DNA of 64,000 nucleotides from Kocuria subflava (GCF_012163155.1 NZ_JAAVUN010000011.1:1-64000), one strand, 5' to 3'; shown: positions 13,763 through 24,882, numbered from the stretch's first letter. Program-made: numbers and translations. The notes: generated by a model not told the origin, from the letters alone.

Positions 13763-15038
13763 CGGCTGTACGAGCTCGGGCCACGATCTTTGGCAGCTGG
13801 GTCAGGAAGGACTCTGCTTGCTCTTCCGTGAGGATCAGCGGTGGAGCCAGTCGAAGGGTGGCTCCACCAGTGCTGTTGACAATGAATCCCTGGGCGCGGG
13901 CAGCCGCCACCACGGCCGCACCCAACGGGGCCGTGGTTTTTGAGTGCTCGTCACGGGTGTCCACCAGATCGAAGCCGATCAGGAAGCCGTGGCTTCGAAC
14001 TTCCGCGACGTCATCCAGCTGACCCAAACCATCGGCAATCACCTTGGAAACAGAGCGAACATTCGCCATCAGATCCTGTTCTTGGATGATCCGCAACGTG
14101 GCCAGACCAGCCGCAGTGGCCAGAGGGTTGCCGCCGAACGTGGTTCCGTGCTGGCCGGCAGTGAGCAGGTCAGAGACCTCCTGCCCCAGGGTGATCATGG
14201 CGCCGATGGGGAATCCACCACCCAGGCCCTTGGCCAAGGTGATGGCATCCGGGAGCTCGCCGGGGTTGAGCTGATCAGGGAAGGCCAGCCACTGGCCGGT
14301 GCGCCCAATGCCCGTTTGGACTTCGTCTAGGATCAGCAGGGCGCCGTGCTGACGGGTCAACTCACGCGCACGTTGGAGCCAGCCCTCAGGTAGTGCGTGC
14401 ACACCCTGTTCACCGCGGATGGGTTCCACCACCAGCGCGGACACGGTGTTGTCCATGACCTCTTCCAAGGCTTCCAGCGTGGGCGCAATGTGCACCACAC
14501 CGCCCGGCAACGGCTCAAAGGGTTGCCGGTACGCCTTCTTGGCGGTCAGGGCCAAGGCCCCCATGGTGCGCCCGTGGAATGAACCATCCACCGCCACGAT
14601 CTTGGTGCGGGCTCCGTCCTCCCCCGCTTTCTGGTGTCCGTTGCGCCGAGCCAGCTTGAAGGCAGCCTCATTGGCCTCAGCTCCGGAGTTGGCAAAGAAC
14701 ACGTGTGAACCAGCCGGTGCACCGGAGATCTCCAACAGCGCATCTGCCAGTTCGATCTGCTGGGGTGAGGTGAAGAAGTTGGAGATGTGCCCCAGCGTCC
14801 GGGCTTGGTCTGCAACCGCCTCCGCCCACTGAGGATGGGCATGGCCCAACACGTTGACCGCAATGCCGCCCAACAGGTCCAGTAGTTCGTGACCATCGGC
14901 ATCCCACACTCGCGCGCCCTCACCGCGGACCAGAACTGCCTGGGGCGCACCAAAAACACCCAGCAGGTGGTCACGGTACTGCTGCAACAGGTGGTCCTGG
15001 GTGGAGATGGGCGAGCCGTTGGAGGGTTCCGCGGTCAT
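13749..15038 (-). CDS. argD: acetylornithine aminotransferase
   Basis: PLP-dependent class III aminotransferase that makes N-acetylornithine from N-acetylglutamate semialdehyde; 429 residues. Motifs: [14 protein letters not shown], the [14 protein letters not shown] segment with the PLP-contacting aspartate, and the Schiff-base lysine in [17 protein letters not shown] 15038 overlaps the argB stop by ATGA. The very end of the gene overlaps the degenerate last unit of the 18-bp tandem repeat. Confidence 0.96.
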
Positions 15039-16054
15039 GATGTCTTTCCTCGAAAGTCCGGGTCGATGATCTGCAGGGCGGCGGTGTCCGCCACAGGTGT
15101 TTCCAGCTTGGGAGCCAGAACGGCAGGTGGTTGGGCGGGCAAGGCACCGTCGGGACGGACCTCTGTACCGATACCACGGTCCGTGAAGATCTCCAGGAGT
15201 ACGGAATGGGCTTCACGGCCATCCACAATGGTGGCCCGCCCCACCCCGCCGTCCACTGCCGCCAAGGCAGCCTCCATCTTGGGGATCATCCCGGACTGCA
15301 GGGACGGCAGGAGTTCACGCAGCTCGGAAGCGGTGAGGGAATCAATCAGGGAGTCCCGGTCCGGCCAGTTGGCGTAGAGCCCCTCCACGTCCGTGAGGGC
15401 CACGAACTTCTCCGCCTGCAAGGCAACTGCCACGGCAGCCGCGGCAGTGTCTGCGTTGATGTTGAGCACTTCCCCGGTCACGTTGCCGTGGGCATCAACC
15501 TCCGGTGCGATCGAGGAGATCACCGGGATGTTGCCATTGGCAATCAGCTGGCGCAGCGGCTCCGGATTCACGGACACCACTTCCCCCACGTGCCCCAGGT
15601 CCACTTCCTGGCCGTCCACCACGGTCCCGCGGCGCACGGCGTTGAACAAGGAGGCATCCTCCCCGGAGAGCCCCACCGCATACGGCCCGGTGGAGTTGAT
15701 CAGATACACCAGTTCCCGTTGGACCTGACCGGTGAGCACCATGCGGATGGCATCAATGGCTTCACGGGAGGTCACCCGGAGGCCACCACGGAACTCCGAT
15801 TCGATCCCCAATCGCTCCAACATCGCGTTGATCTGGGGGCCGCCCCCGTGTACGACGACGGGTTGGATGCCCACTGAGCGCAGGAAGACCATGTCCGCGG
15901 CGAATGCGCGACGCAATTCATCCGAGACCATGGCGTTGCCGCCGTACTTGAACACCATGACGCTGCCGCTGAATCGTGTGATCCACGGCAGGGCTTCCAT
16001 GAGTACGCCGGCTTTGACCTTGGCGGTCTCGAACCGGGAATAAGGCGATGTCAT
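15035..16054 (-). CDS. argB: acetylglutamate kinase
   Basis: Phosphorylates N-acetylglutamate; 339 residues, amino acid kinase fold. Glycine-rich VFKYGGNAM near the N terminus, [11 protein letters not shown] for substrate binding, and [11 protein letters not shown]. It carries an extra C-terminal tail of about 40 Ala/Pro-rich residues beyond the usual end near [12 protein letters not shown]; the tail has no assigned function. Start at ATG 16054; the longer frame to 16204 overlaps argJ. Confidence 0.95.
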   Translation of the reverse strand: MTSPYSRFETAKVKAGVLMEALPWITRFSGSVMVFKYGGNAMVSDELRRAFAADMVFLRSVGIQPVVVHGGGPQINAMLERLGIESEFRGGLRVTSREAIDAIRMVLTGQVQRELVYLINSTGPYAVGLSGEDASLFNAVRRGTVVDGQEVDLGHVGEVVSVNPEPLRQLIANGNIPVISSIAPEVDAHGNVTGEVLNINADTAAAAVAVALQAEKFVALTDVEGLYANWPDRDSLIDSLTASELRELLPSLQSGMIPKMEAALAAVDGGVGRATIVDGREAHSVLLEIFTDRGIGTEVRPDGALPAQPPAVLAPKLETPVADTAALQIIDPDFRGKTS

Positions 16055-16112
16055 GTGGGTCTCCGAGTAGTTCCTACGGGTGGTTGAACACAGCTCGTGT
16101 GAAGAACGCGCC

Positions 16113-17336
16113 TCAGGTGGAGTACGCGCTGTTTTCTTCCACGTAGTCATGGGTGAGGTCATTGGTCCAGATGGTGGCTTCATGGGACCCCACCTTGAGG
16201 TCAATCAGCACCTCTACCTGGCGAGTGGATGCCAGATCCACGCCGTCGCGCGAATCCCCGATCATGCCGTCACGGCACACGGTCACTCCGTTGATGGTCA
16301 CATCCAGCTCATCAGGGTCGAACACCGCCTGGGTGGTGCCCACGGCGGAGAGCACACGCCCCCAGTTGGGGTCGTTGCCGAAAATGGCGGTTTTGAACAG
16401 ATTGGAGCGGGCCACGGAGCGGGACACCTCAGCGGCGTCGTCCTCACTGACAGCGTTGTAGGTGGTGATCACGACGTCGTGACTGGCGCCTTCGGCGTCG
16501 TGGATCAGTTGTGTGGCCAGGCTGTGGCACACGGCAGTCAGGGCTTGCAGGAACTCGGGTTCATCAGCTGCCACCCCGGAGGCGCCTGAGCCCATGAGGA
16601 CCACGGTGTCATTGGTGGACATGCAGCCATCCGAGTCCGCGCGATCAAAGGTGCGCGAACACGCCTCTTCCAGGCAGCGCTGCAGCACCGAGGAGGGGAT
16701 CTGGGCATCCGTGGTGATGACCACCAACATCGTGGCCAGCCCCGGTGCCAACATGCCCGCGCCCTTGGCCATGCCGCCCACACTCCACCCCTCCGGGCTC
16801 ACGTAGGCGGCCTGCTTGGGCACCGTGTCCGTGGTCATGATGGCAGTGGCAGCAGACAGACCGGCAGCGTCGTCCTCAGCAAGGGCTGCAACCACGGGGT
16901 CAATGCCGCCGCGGACGGTCTCCAGCGGCAGCTGTTCACCGATCAACCCGGTGGAGCAGACCACCACGTCCCCGGCACCGATTTCCAGAGCCGCACCCAC
17001 CAGCTCTGCGGTGGTGTGCGAGGTCTGGAAACCTTGCGGGCCGGTGCACGCGTTGGCGCCACCGGAGTTGAGGACCACGGCACGGGTAGTGCCATCGGCA
17101 ACCACCTGCCGGGACCAGTGCACGGGGGCTGCGGCCACACGGTTGGTGGTGAACACCGCCCCCACGGCGGTCTGAGGGCCGTCGTTGACCACCAAAGCAA
17201 AGTCCGGGTTGCCGGAAGGCTTGAATCCCGCCGTGATCCCGGAAGCCCGGAATCCCGATGCAGCGGTCACACCGCGGTCGGTCACCACGGACATGCCTCC
17301 ACCGGGGTTCTGGGACGGGTGCATGGAATCGTTCAC
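16113..17336 (-). CDS. argJ: bifunctional glutamate N-acetyltransferase / ornithine acetyltransferase
   Basis: Recycles the acetyl group from acetylornithine to glutamate, making the cyclic version of the arginine pathway; 407 residues. The self-cleavage site is [14 protein letters not shown], with the nucleophilic threonine in ATM, so the protein is expected to mature into alpha and beta chains. ATG 17336 overlaps the argC stop (ATGA). An alternative start is the internal ATG about 14 codons in (MSVVTDRGV). Confidence 0.95.
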   Translation of the reverse strand: MNDSMHPSQNPGGGMSVVTDRGVTAASGFRASGITAGFKPSGNPDFALVVNDGPQTAVGAVFTTNRVAAAPVHWSRQVVADGTTRAVVLNSGGANACTGPQGFQTSHTTAELVGAALEIGAGDVVVCSTGLIGEQLPLETVRGGIDPVVAALAEDDAAGLSAATAIMTTDTVPKQAAYVSPEGWSVGGMAKGAGMLAPGLATMLVVITTDAQIPSSVLQRCLEEACSRTFDRADSDGCMSTNDTVVLMGSGASGVAADEPEFLQALTAVCHSLATQLIHDAEGASHDVVITTYNAVSEDDAAEVSRSVARSNLFKTAIFGNDPNWGRVLSAVGTTQAVFDPDELDVTINGVTVCRDGMIGDSRDGVDLASTRQVEVLIDLKVGSHEATIWTNDLTHDYVEENSAYST

Positions 17337-18385
17337 GGGGCCACTCCCTGTTGTGTCAGACCTGTCTGCTCCGGCAGACCCAAGGCGATGTTCATGGACT
17401 GGATGGCACCACCGGCGGTGCCCTTGGTCAGATTGTCCAGAGCGGCCACCACAATCAGGCGGCCGGCCCGTTCATCAGCAACCACCTGCAATTGCACGTG
17501 GTTGGATCCCAGCACCGCCTGGGTAGTGGGCATCTGCCCCTCAGGCAGCACGTGGACGAACGGCTCCTGGGCGTAGGTGTCCACGTAGAAATCGCGTACG
17601 GCGGTGGCTGCCATGGTGCCGGTCAGTTTGGCGGTCGCCGTCGTCAAAATGCCGCGGGGCATGGGCGCCAACGTGGGGGTGAAGGAGACGGTGACCTCAC
17701 GGCCACCGGCCACCCAGCCCAGTCCCTGTTCGATCTCCGGGGTGTGACGGTGGACGCCCCCCACGCCGTAGGCGGACATGTTCCCCATGACTTCAGCCCC
17801 CAGCAGGTGCGGTTTGAGAGCCTTGCCTGCCCCTGATGTACCGGAGGCGGCCACAATCACAATGTCCGTGGTCTCCACCGCACCGGCTGCAACGGCCGGT
17901 GCCAGTGCCAGCTGCGATCCGGTGGGGTAACAACCAGGCACCGCGATCCGCGACTGGCCCTCCAACCGCGAGCGCTGCCGGGTGCCGTGCGGGTCCACAA
18001 TCATCTCCGGCAGACCGTACGGCCACGTCCCCGCATGGGCGGAACCGTAGAACTGCTCCCAGGCCTCGGCTGATTCCAGGCGGTGATCCGCTGCAGCGTC
18101 GATCACGATGGTGCCTTCTGGCAGTTGCGCCGCGATCTCCCCGGAGCGTCCATGCGGAAGTGCCAGGAACACGACGTCGTGACCGGCCAACGACTCCACG
18201 GTGGAATCCACCAACACTCGATCGGCGAACGCATGCAGGTGCGGTTGCAGATCCCCCAACCGCTGGCCTGCATTGGAGTGGGCTGCCACAGCCCCGATCT
18301 GGACCTGTGGGTGATGGGCCAACAGCCGCAGGACCTCTCCGCCTGCGTAGCCCGTGGCGCCGGAAACAGCTACGGAAAACGTCAT
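17333..18385 (-). CDS. argC: N-acetyl-gamma-glutamyl-phosphate reductase
   Basis: NADPH-dependent reductase, 350 residues, first gene of the argCJBDFR operon. Rossmann motif GATGYAGGE at residues 9-17 and the active-site cysteine in AVPGCYPTG. ATG at 18385 chosen because the conserved N terminus begins there; there is no convincing Shine-Dalgarno, and the ARG boxes lie only 10-50 bases upstream, so the transcript may have a very short leader. Confidence 0.96.
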   Translation of the reverse strand: MTFSVAVSGATGYAGGEVLRLLAHHPQVQIGAVAAHSNAGQRLGDLQPHLHAFADRVLVDSTVESLAGHDVVFLALPHGRSGEIAAQLPEGTIVIDAAADHRLESAEAWEQFYGSAHAGTWPYGLPEMIVDPHGTRQRSRLEGQSRIAVPGCYPTGSQLALAPAVAAGAVETTDIVIVAASGTSGAGKALKPHLLGAEVMGNMSAYGVGGVHRHTPEIEQGLGWVAGGREVTVSFTPTLAPMPRGILTTATAKLTGTMAATAVRDFYVDTYAQEPFVHVLPEGQMPTTQAVLGSNHVQLQVVADERAGRLIVVAALDNLTKGTAGGAIQSMNIALGLPEQTGLTQQGVAP

Positions 18386-18394
18386 GCGCACCAC

Positions 18395-18434
18395 TTTACG
18401 CAAATTTATGCAGTCGTGTCGATATTTATACAAC
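18395..18434 (-). promoter_or_regulatory. tandem ARG boxes upstream of argC
   Basis: On the minus strand two adjacent ArgR-type operators read GTTGTATAAATATCGACA and ACTGCATAAATTTGCGTA. They lie 10-50 bases before the argC start and probably overlap the promoter of the argCJBDFR operon. The same tandem layout occurs before argG. Confidence 0.8.
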
Positions 18435-18550
18435 TGCGTCCGTGGCGCTGCGGCGATAGGCTCGTGACACACGCCATATGACCGCTGCAGAGCTCTCCGC
18501 TCGGGCATCTCGGGCGTGACCAGCGCTACCCAGAGTGAGGAGACAGTCCC

Positions 18551-19510
18551 ATGCGAGCCGTCCGAATCCACAAACACGGTGGCCCGGAAGTCCTGACCGT
18601 GGATGACGTGGACACCCCCACCCCAGGACCCGGTCAGGTCCTGGTGCGCACGGCACGCACCGGGGTCAACTTCATCGAGACCTACCAGCGCGAGGGGGTT
18701 TACGACGTCGAACTCCCCTTCCTTCTGGGCTCAGAAGGCTCCGGAGTGGTGGAGGCCGTTGGCGACGGTGTCACCCATCTCTCCCCCGGTCAGCGTGTGA
18801 TGACCTCCCAAGGTGTGGGCACCTACGCCGAATACTTCCTGGTCAACGCCGATCAAGCCGTTGTGGTGCCAGATTCCATCAGCGATGACGACGCCGGTGC
18901 CCTACCCCTTCAAGGTTTCACCGCGCATTACCTCACCCGTTCCACCTACGCCGTGGGCCCAGAAACCACTGCGGTCATCACCGCTGCTGCGGGTGGTGTG
19001 GGCGGTCTGGCCATTCAGTACATGAAACAGTTGGGCGCCACGGTGATCGGACTGACCTCCAGCCAGGACAAGGCGGAGACCGCGCGGTCCCTGGGAGCAG
19101 ACCATGTTCTTCCGTACGACGGATTCGCAGACGCAGTGCTGGATCTGACCGACGGCCAGGGGGCGGACGTGGTGTACGACTCCGTGGGCAAATCCACTTT
19201 TGACGAATCCTTGGCGGCCACCAAGACCCGCGGGACCGTGGTGCTCTTTGGTGGCGCCTCAGGCCAGGTTCCGCCGTTCGACCTCCAGCGCCTCAACGCC
19301 ATGGGATCGCTCTACGTGACCAGGCCGTCCCTCAACGCCTACCTGCGCACCCCGGAGGAACTGCAGTGGCGCGCCCAGGAGATGTTCCAGGCCATTGAAT
19401 CCGGGCTCACAGTCCGCGTGGGTGGAAATTACACGCTGGAGGATGCCGCATCAGCACACACGGATCTGGAGTCACGGGCTACGCAGGGCAAGCTGCTGCT
19501 CACCCCGTGA
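18551..19510 (+). CDS. NADPH:quinone oxidoreductase-like protein (zinc-free MDR family)
   Basis: 319 residues, medium-chain dehydrogenase/reductase of the quinone oxidoreductase branch. Catalytic-domain segment GVNFIETYQREG, nucleotide-binding motif AAAGGVGGLAIQYMKQLG and the segment VYDSVGKSTF typical of Qor. No zinc-binding cysteines. Divergent from argC; its start is preceded by GTGAGGAG. The physiological quinone is unknown. Confidence 0.93.
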   Translation: MRAVRIHKHGGPEVLTVDDVDTPTPGPGQVLVRTARTGVNFIETYQREGVYDVELPFLLGSEGSGVVEAVGDGVTHLSPGQRVMTSQGVGTYAEYFLVNADQAVVVPDSISDDDAGALPLQGFTAHYLTRSTYAVGPETTAVITAAAGGVGGLAIQYMKQLGATVIGLTSSQDKAETARSLGADHVLPYDGFADAVLDLTDGQGADVVYDSVGKSTFDESLAATKTRGTVVLFGGASGQVPPFDLQRLNAMGSLYVTRPSLNAYLRTPEELQWRAQEMFQAIESGLTVRVGGNYTLEDAASAHTDLESRATQGKLLLTP

Positions 19511-19545
19511 TGTCCTTGGTGTTCTTGTGAGAGCGCGCCGGGGCC

Positions 19546-20262
19546 TCAGTCACGGTCCCGGCGGCGCAACCACAGGGCACCAGCAATGCCTGCCGCCAAG
19601 GTCACCAACGCCGCTGCGGCCAGCAACCAGCCCTTGACCTGCTGCTGGCTCACACTGCGGTCAGTGACCGCACCATCCAGGCTTCCGTGTTCCTCCGTGG
19701 AGAGCACCTGCAAGGTGTCGTCCTCCACACCCAGCACAATGTCCGCGCTCTGATCAAAGTCACCGGTCACCTCACCGATGTCCGTACCGCGGACCTCCGC
19801 GGCCTGACCGGGGCGAGCAAAAATCGGGTCTGCCATGCCGGAGTCGAACCGCTGGTTGGCCACCTCCGGATCATCCGGCAGCGCGATCTGGTAGACGGGG
19901 TTGAACCCGCTGCCTTCCAGGGCATTGGTCATGTTGGAGTAGTGCCCGCTGACCACCCAGGTGTCATTGGCCCATCCGCGCAACTGGTATGCGCGCTGGA
20001 AAGCGTTGTGGGAAAAAGCCACCAGCAGCACCGCCAGCAACAGCCCCAGGATGGCCACACCCACGGAAGACCACGTCACGGAAGAGTCACTGGAGGATTC
20101 TGCGTCCAGTCGGTTGAATCCCTGCAGCGGGTCGTCTCCGCCTGTCTGGTGGGCGTCCTCGGCAGAGCCCTCAACTGCATCCGGCTCCCGTTCCGGGACC
20201 GCGTCACCGCCCAGAAGGTCGGACTGCTCGTTGCCGTCGTCAAAGAGGTTGTGCTTGTCCAT
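19546..20262 (-). CDS. membrane protein of unknown function, two transmembrane helices
   Basis: 238 residues. A ~60-residue acidic N-terminal region is followed by a membrane segment (VAILGLLLAVLLVAF), an extracytoplasmic domain of about 120 residues and a C-terminal membrane helix (LLAAAALVTLAAGIAGALW) ending in a basic RRRDRD tail. Both ends should be cytoplasmic. I do not recognise the family. Start 20262 chosen for the AGGAGC site upstream; the longer frame to 20328 lacks one. Convergent with the quinone oxidoreductase gene. Confidence 0.75.
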   Translation of the reverse strand: MDKHNLFDDGNEQSDLLGGDAVPEREPDAVEGSAEDAHQTGGDDPLQGFNRLDAESSSDSSVTWSSVGVAILGLLLAVLLVAFSHNAFQRAYQLRGWANDTWVVSGHYSNMTNALEGSGFNPVYQIALPDDPEVANQRFDSGMADPIFARPGQAAEVRGTDIGEVTGDFDQSADIVLGVEDDTLQVLSTEEHGSLDGAVTDRSVSQQQVKGWLLAAAALVTLAAGIAGALWLRRRDRD

Positions 20263-20407
20263 CGTCTGCTCCTGCCGGGTCAGGTTGTGTGGTGCGGCAG
20301 AGCCGAGTCTGCCGCACCACCAATCCACGGTCTGGTGAGGGAAGTGTGAGCACCCCGCGGGCCGTCATGCTGTCTCCCACGGTATCGCCCGCACCGGATG
20401 CGGTGAG

Positions 20408-22984
20408 TCAGCCGCGCAAAACGGCGCCGTGACGCTCAGCGGCCAAAGCCACCGCCGCTTCACGTGAGGCCGAAGCCTCATCAGCGGTCAAGGTGCGGTC
20501 CGGGGCACGGAAGCGCATGGCCAGAGCCACGGACTTCTGTCCTTCCGGAAGTCGATCACCCTGGTAGACGTCAAAAACGCGGACGTCTTCCAGGAGATCT
20601 CCGGCGCCTTCGCGCAATGTGGTGACCAGAACACCCGCCGGAAGATCCGCATCCACCAGCAGCGCCACGTCTTGAGTGGCAGCGGTGTGCACGGAAAGAT
20701 CCTGCGCCTGGACGCCATCGGGCCGGGCTGCCAGCAGCGCATCCAGGTCCAGCTCCACGGCACACGTGCGCTCGGGCAGGTTGCCGGCAGCCACGATCTG
20801 CGGGTGCAGTTCACCGGCCCAGCCCACCAGCGCGCCGTCGGCCGTGGTGAACGTGGCCGTACGGCCCGGGTGGAAGCCCTGGTGCGAGCCATTGGCGATC
20901 TGCATCTCCACGCCCAAGGTGTCAGCCACCATGAAGGCGTAGTCAACGGCGTCCTGCCACCCCAGGGCTCGGGCACCCACGCCTGGTGCCGTGGGAGCTT
21001 CCTGACCAGCCAGAACCACACCCACGCGCCATGGTTGCTCGGGGATGCCGGCGTTGACATCGGCCAGGACGTCGTCGTCGAGCTTGAGGCCACCGGCCGG
21101 TACGTGACGGGATCCCACCTGGCTTGCCGGGAGGAACACCAGACCGGCCTGGAACAGTGCCAGGTCCCGGAAGCCACGCGAGTGGTTACGCCGCAGCGTT
21201 TCCAAAAGACCGGGCAGCAAGGAGACCCGCATCCAGCCCTTGACCTCGGAAATCGGGTTGAACAATTTGATGCTGGGAACGTGGGTGCCCGCCTGAGCTG
21301 CACCCCAGAGGTTGTTCTCTGCCTGGGACACGAACGGGTAGTCCAACACCTCGGTCAGACCGGCTGCAGCCAGCGTGTTCATCACACGACGACGCCCGAT
21401 CTGCTGCCGCGTCAGTCCCCGCCCGGGAGGTGCCACGGGCAGGCGGGACGGAATCTTGTGGTAGCCGTCCAGCCGCGCAACTTCCTCTGCCAGGTCCTCC
21501 TGGGCCACCAGGTCTGAACGCCACGACGGCGGGGTGACCATCCATGCGGTCTGCCCTTCACCTGCGGTGGTGGACTCCAGGGAACAGCCGATCTGGATCA
21601 GGAGTTCCTCGATGCGTTCTGGCGAATACTCCACACCCACGCGCTGAGCCGGGTAGTCCGCCTCCAAGCGCACCGCCTGCGGCTCAGGCCGTTGACCCGC
21701 CACCACGTCTCCGGCGGCGTCCTGAGCTGAGCCACCGGCCAATTCCACCAGCAGTTCCACCGCGCGCTGGGCTGCGGCGGCCTGAATGGTGGGATCCACC
21801 CCGCGCTCAAAGCGCTTGGAGGCCTCAGACGGCAGTCGGTGCCGCCGTGCGGAACGAGCGATGGTGATGGGGTCAAAATGAGCGGCTTCCACCAGTACGT
21901 CAGCGGTCTGCGCGCTGACCTCGGTGGAGGCCCCGCCCATGACTCCGGCGATCCCAATAGGGCCGGAGGCATCCGTGATCAGCAGGTCCTCGGGATCCAG
22001 CGTGCGCTGCTTGTCATCCAGCGTGGTCAGGGTCTCCCCGGCCTGGGCGCGACGCACGGTGATCTTGTCCTGAAGTGTGGCCAGGTCATAGAAGTGCAGA
22101 GGCTGGCCGAACTCCAACATCACGTAGTTGGAGATGTCCACGGGCAAGCTCAAGGACCGAATGCCGGCCAGACGCAGGCGGGAAGCCATCCACGGCGGCG
22201 TGGGTGCCTCCGGGTTGATGCCCGTGACCACGCGGGTCACAAAACGATCGCATCCGGGCACCCCGTTGATGGGGTTCTGATCGGCCAGCTCGACCGGGAA
22301 TCCGGCGTCGTCGTTGGCCTGCGGCGCGCGGTCTGCGGCATCCAGCACAAAGTCGTGGAAGGGCTGGTTCACGGCGTGACTGTATTCGCGGGCCACACCG
22401 CGGATGGAAAAGCCGTAACCGCGGTCCGGGGTCACGTTGATCTCAGCAGCTTCGTCGTAGAGGCCCAGCAGCTCCAGCGCGTCCGCGCCGATCTCCGGGT
22501 CCAGTCCGATGCGGGAGAGCACCAAGATGCCGTCGTGATCCTCACCGATCCCCAGTTCGCGCACAGAGGCGATCATGCCTGCGGAGGTGTGGCCGTAGGT
22601 CTTGCGCGGTGTGATGCGGAAATCACCGGGCAACACGGCACCGGGCAGGGTGACCACCACCTTGTCCCCGACCTCAAAATTGTGCGCACCACACACAATG
22701 CCCTGAACACCGGTCGGGTCGATCCCCTTCCCGGTCAAAGTCTGCTCCTGGCCCTCAGGAACCACGCGGACCTGGCACCAGTTCACGGTCTTGCCGTTGG
22801 AGTGCTCCTCCGGCTCACGGGAGAGCACCTGGCCCACGACCACGGGGCCCTGGATCTCATCCGTGGGGCGGTGGACTTCCTCTTCCTCGAAGCCCACGGT
22901 GACCATGGTGTCCAAAACCTGCTCAGCGGTGGCGTCCTCCGGGACGGGCGCGTACTCACGCAGCCATGACAAAGGAACTCGCAT
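20408..22984 (-). CDS. pheT: phenylalanyl-tRNA synthetase beta subunit
   Basis: 858 residues, beta chain of the (alpha-beta)2 PheRS. Begins MRVPLSWLREY as usual, then an N-terminal tRNA-binding (EMAP-like) domain, B3/B4 editing domain, B5 and a C-terminal anticodon-binding domain (FDVYQGDRLPEGQKS region). ATG 22984 follows the pheS stop by one base, so the genes are coupled. Length is slightly above E. coli PheT, typical of actinobacteria. Confidence 0.97.
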   Translation of the reverse strand: MRVPLSWLREYAPVPEDATAEQVLDTMVTVGFEEEEVHRPTDEIQGPVVVGQVLSREPEEHSNGKTVNWCQVRVVPEGQEQTLTGKGIDPTGVQGIVCGAHNFEVGDKVVVTLPGAVLPGDFRITPRKTYGHTSAGMIASVRELGIGEDHDGILVLSRIGLDPEIGADALELLGLYDEAAEINVTPDRGYGFSIRGVAREYSHAVNQPFHDFVLDAADRAPQANDDAGFPVELADQNPINGVPGCDRFVTRVVTGINPEAPTPPWMASRLRLAGIRSLSLPVDISNYVMLEFGQPLHFYDLATLQDKITVRRAQAGETLTTLDDKQRTLDPEDLLITDASGPIGIAGVMGGASTEVSAQTADVLVEAAHFDPITIARSARRHRLPSEASKRFERGVDPTIQAAAAQRAVELLVELAGGSAQDAAGDVVAGQRPEPQAVRLEADYPAQRVGVEYSPERIEELLIQIGCSLESTTAGEGQTAWMVTPPSWRSDLVAQEDLAEEVARLDGYHKIPSRLPVAPPGRGLTRQQIGRRRVMNTLAAAGLTEVLDYPFVSQAENNLWGAAQAGTHVPSIKLFNPISEVKGWMRVSLLPGLLETLRRNHSRGFRDLALFQAGLVFLPASQVGSRHVPAGGLKLDDDVLADVNAGIPEQPWRVGVVLAGQEAPTAPGVGARALGWQDAVDYAFMVADTLGVEMQIANGSHQGFHPGRTATFTTADGALVGWAGELHPQIVAAGNLPERTCAVELDLDALLAARPDGVQAQDLSVHTAATQDVALLVDADLPAGVLVTTLREGAGDLLEDVRVFDVYQGDRLPEGQKSVALAMRFRAPDRTLTADEASASREAAVALAAERHGAVLRG

Positions 22985-22985
22985 T

Positions 22986-24107
22986 TCAGACCTCCATCCC
23001 GAAGTGCTGGGTGAAGCGAACATCGCCTTCAACCATGTCGTGCATGTCAGGCACGTTATTGCGGAACATCAACGTTCGGTCAATTCCCATGCCGAACGCG
23101 AACCCTGAATAAACCTCCGGGTCCACACCGGCAGACCGCAGAACGTTGGGGTGGACCATGCCGCAGCCGCCCCACTCGATCCAGCGGGGACCGCCCTTGG
23201 CGTTCGGGTGCCACACGTCCATCTCCGCTGACGGTTCTGTGAAGGGGAAGAAGTTCGGCCGCAGGCGGATCTGTGCCTCCGTGCCCAGGATCTGCCGGGC
23301 AAAGTGCTCCAACGTGCCCTTGAGGTCCGCCATGGACAGACCCTTGTCCACGGCCAGACCCTCGATCTGGTGGAACACGGGGGTGTGCGTTGCATCCAGC
23401 TCATCGGTGCGGAACACACGGCCCGGTGCCACAACGTACAGGGGTAGGTCACGAGTCAGCAGGGAACGCATCTGCACCGGGGAAGTGTGGGTGCGCAGCA
23501 CCAGGTGAGAGTCCAGGGGATCCACAAAGAAGGTGTCCACCAGCTGGCGGGCCGGGTGATCCGGCTTGAAGTTCAGGGAGTCAAAGTTGTACCACTCGGA
23601 CTCGATCTCCGGACCCTCGGCCACCTCCCAGCCCATACCCACAAAGATGTCAGAGGCCCGCTCCATGAGCGTGCTGATGGGATGCCGCCCACCGATCCGG
23701 CGCCTGCGCCCGGCTGCCGTGACGTCCACGGCCTCCTCCACCAGGATGCGTTCGGCATGCTCAACCTCAAGAACCTCCTGGCGTACGGCAATGGCCTTGT
23801 TCACGCGACCCCGGGCCTGGCCCATGAGCTTGCCAGCCACGGCCTTCTGGTCCTTGGGCAACTTGCCGATCTTGCGGTTGCCCAGTGCCAGCGGAGACTT
23901 CTCACCGGTGTGCGCCAAACGCACGGTTTTGAGCTGGTCCAGATCCGCTGCTGCCTGGATCTCACCCAGCGCCGTCTCCACGGCAGCATTCACAGCAGCC
24001 TCATCCGTGGGCTCAACAGCCACATCCGTTGCTCCGTCCGCCACGGGGTCGACCTGCGGTGCGATCTGCTCCTCCCCCGGCGTTGTCTCAGGTGTGCGTT
24101 CGGACAT
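22986..24107 (-). CDS. pheS: phenylalanyl-tRNA synthetase alpha subunit
   Basis: 373 residues, catalytic class II subunit. Motif 2 region around HTSPVQMR and motif 3 around [13 protein letters not shown]. About 40 extra acidic residues at the N terminus precede the coiled-coil domain. Start 24107 is supported by CAGGAAG five bases upstream; the longer frame to 24395 runs through the 69-bp repeat and is not credible. No tRNA-Phe attenuator leader was seen. Confidence 0.96.
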   Translation of the reverse strand: MSERTPETTPGEEQIAPQVDPVADGATDVAVEPTDEAAVNAAVETALGEIQAAADLDQLKTVRLAHTGEKSPLALGNRKIGKLPKDQKAVAGKLMGQARGRVNKAIAVRQEVLEVEHAERILVEEAVDVTAAGRRRRIGGRHPISTLMERASDIFVGMGWEVAEGPEIESEWYNFDSLNFKPDHPARQLVDTFFVDPLDSHLVLRTHTSPVQMRSLLTRDLPLYVVAPGRVFRTDELDATHTPVFHQIEGLAVDKGLSMADLKGTLEHFARQILGTEAQIRLRPNFFPFTEPSAEMDVWHPNAKGGPRWIEWGGCGMVHPNVLRSAGVDPEVYSGFAFGMGIDRTLMFRNNVPDMHDMVEGDVRFTQHFGMEV

Positions 24108-24235
24108 GCGGCTTCCTGACCTCTGCTTTCGGTGACGTTCTCCCGCCAGGGGCGCATACGCCATGGTGGTGGGGGCGGCGCCCAGTCTAGCGAGCCCGCC
24201 GACGGGGTAGGTAACCGACCCCGGTTGTCTCTGCC

Positions 24236-24304
24236 GTGAGATCACCTCCTGTTGTTGAGATGACACCCCGTTGCTGGTGGTCTCAACAGTTGGCGGTGAT
24301 CTCA
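24236..24304. repeat. 69-bp structured repeat, left copy (flanks DUF559 gene)
   Basis: Matches the copy at 35713-35781 without gaps, 57 of 69 positions by eye. Inside are four 9-bp half-sites spaced exactly 19 bp: GAGATCACC, GAGATGACA, then GGTGGTCTC and GGTGATCTC in inverted orientation, so the whole can fold into nested stems. Its last three bases are the stop codon of the DUF559 pseudogene. Confidence 0.85.
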
Positions 24305-24882
24305 GCGGCGGACGGCCAGTTCCCGGCGCACCATCGCCACCAGCGCGTAGGGATGGCGGGTGACCATGGCCCAGTCCACGCGGATAACCCGCCACCCCGC
24401 GTTGGTCAGCGCCTTTTCACGACGAGGTTCGGCCCGGATGACCCCTGACGGATCTCCGAACTGGCCGGAATACTTGACCTCTCCGTCGAACTCCAGGATC
24501 AGCTTTTCTCTCTCCCAGGCGAAGTCCACCCGGAAGCGCTCCCCACCCACTGTGACCTGAAACGGGGGTACAAAGCCGGTCAGGTGGTTTTCCACCAGCA
24601 CCAAGCGGGTCAAGGTTTCGGCCACGGACTCGCTGCGTGGATCCGCAAGCTCAATGACCTGGCGCGCACGTGCAACTCCGCGCTTGGTGGTGGATCGACC
24701 GAGCTGCTCCACCAGAATCTCCCGGCTACCGTGGCCCTACATGAGGCGGAGGTACCCGTCGACCACCACCAGCCCCTCACGCAGAGGCAATTCGCGCGCA
24801 CAGTCGGCTGCGGTTCGGGCCAGCGTGGTGAGCCGAAAACCGTCAAACTGAGTCACGTCGGAATGCTCAATGGGCCACACCT
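24302..24882 (-). pseudogene. DUF559 protein, C-terminal part (gene split by element A)
   Basis: The C-terminal two thirds of a DUF559-type (restriction-endonuclease-like fold) protein. Reading from the insertion point on the minus strand: VWPIEHSDV, LARTAADC, then an in-frame TAG (24737-24739) after DGYLRLM. Reading continues in the same frame with ILVEQLGRSTTKRGVARAR, the nuclease-like strand FRVDFAWEREKLILEFDGE and the C terminus WAMVTRHP. The N-terminal third is at 35155-35560. The gene is therefore broken twice, by insertion and by a nonsense codon. Such genes are common in actinobacteria; their function is not established. Confidence 0.88.
24874..24882. repeat. 9-bp target-site duplication of element A, left
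   Basis: GCCACACCT directly abuts the TGTG end of element A at 24883 and is repeated at 35155-35163. Joining the flanks through one copy restores the DUF559 reading frame exactly (AAG GTG TGG CCC ATT). Confidence 0.93.
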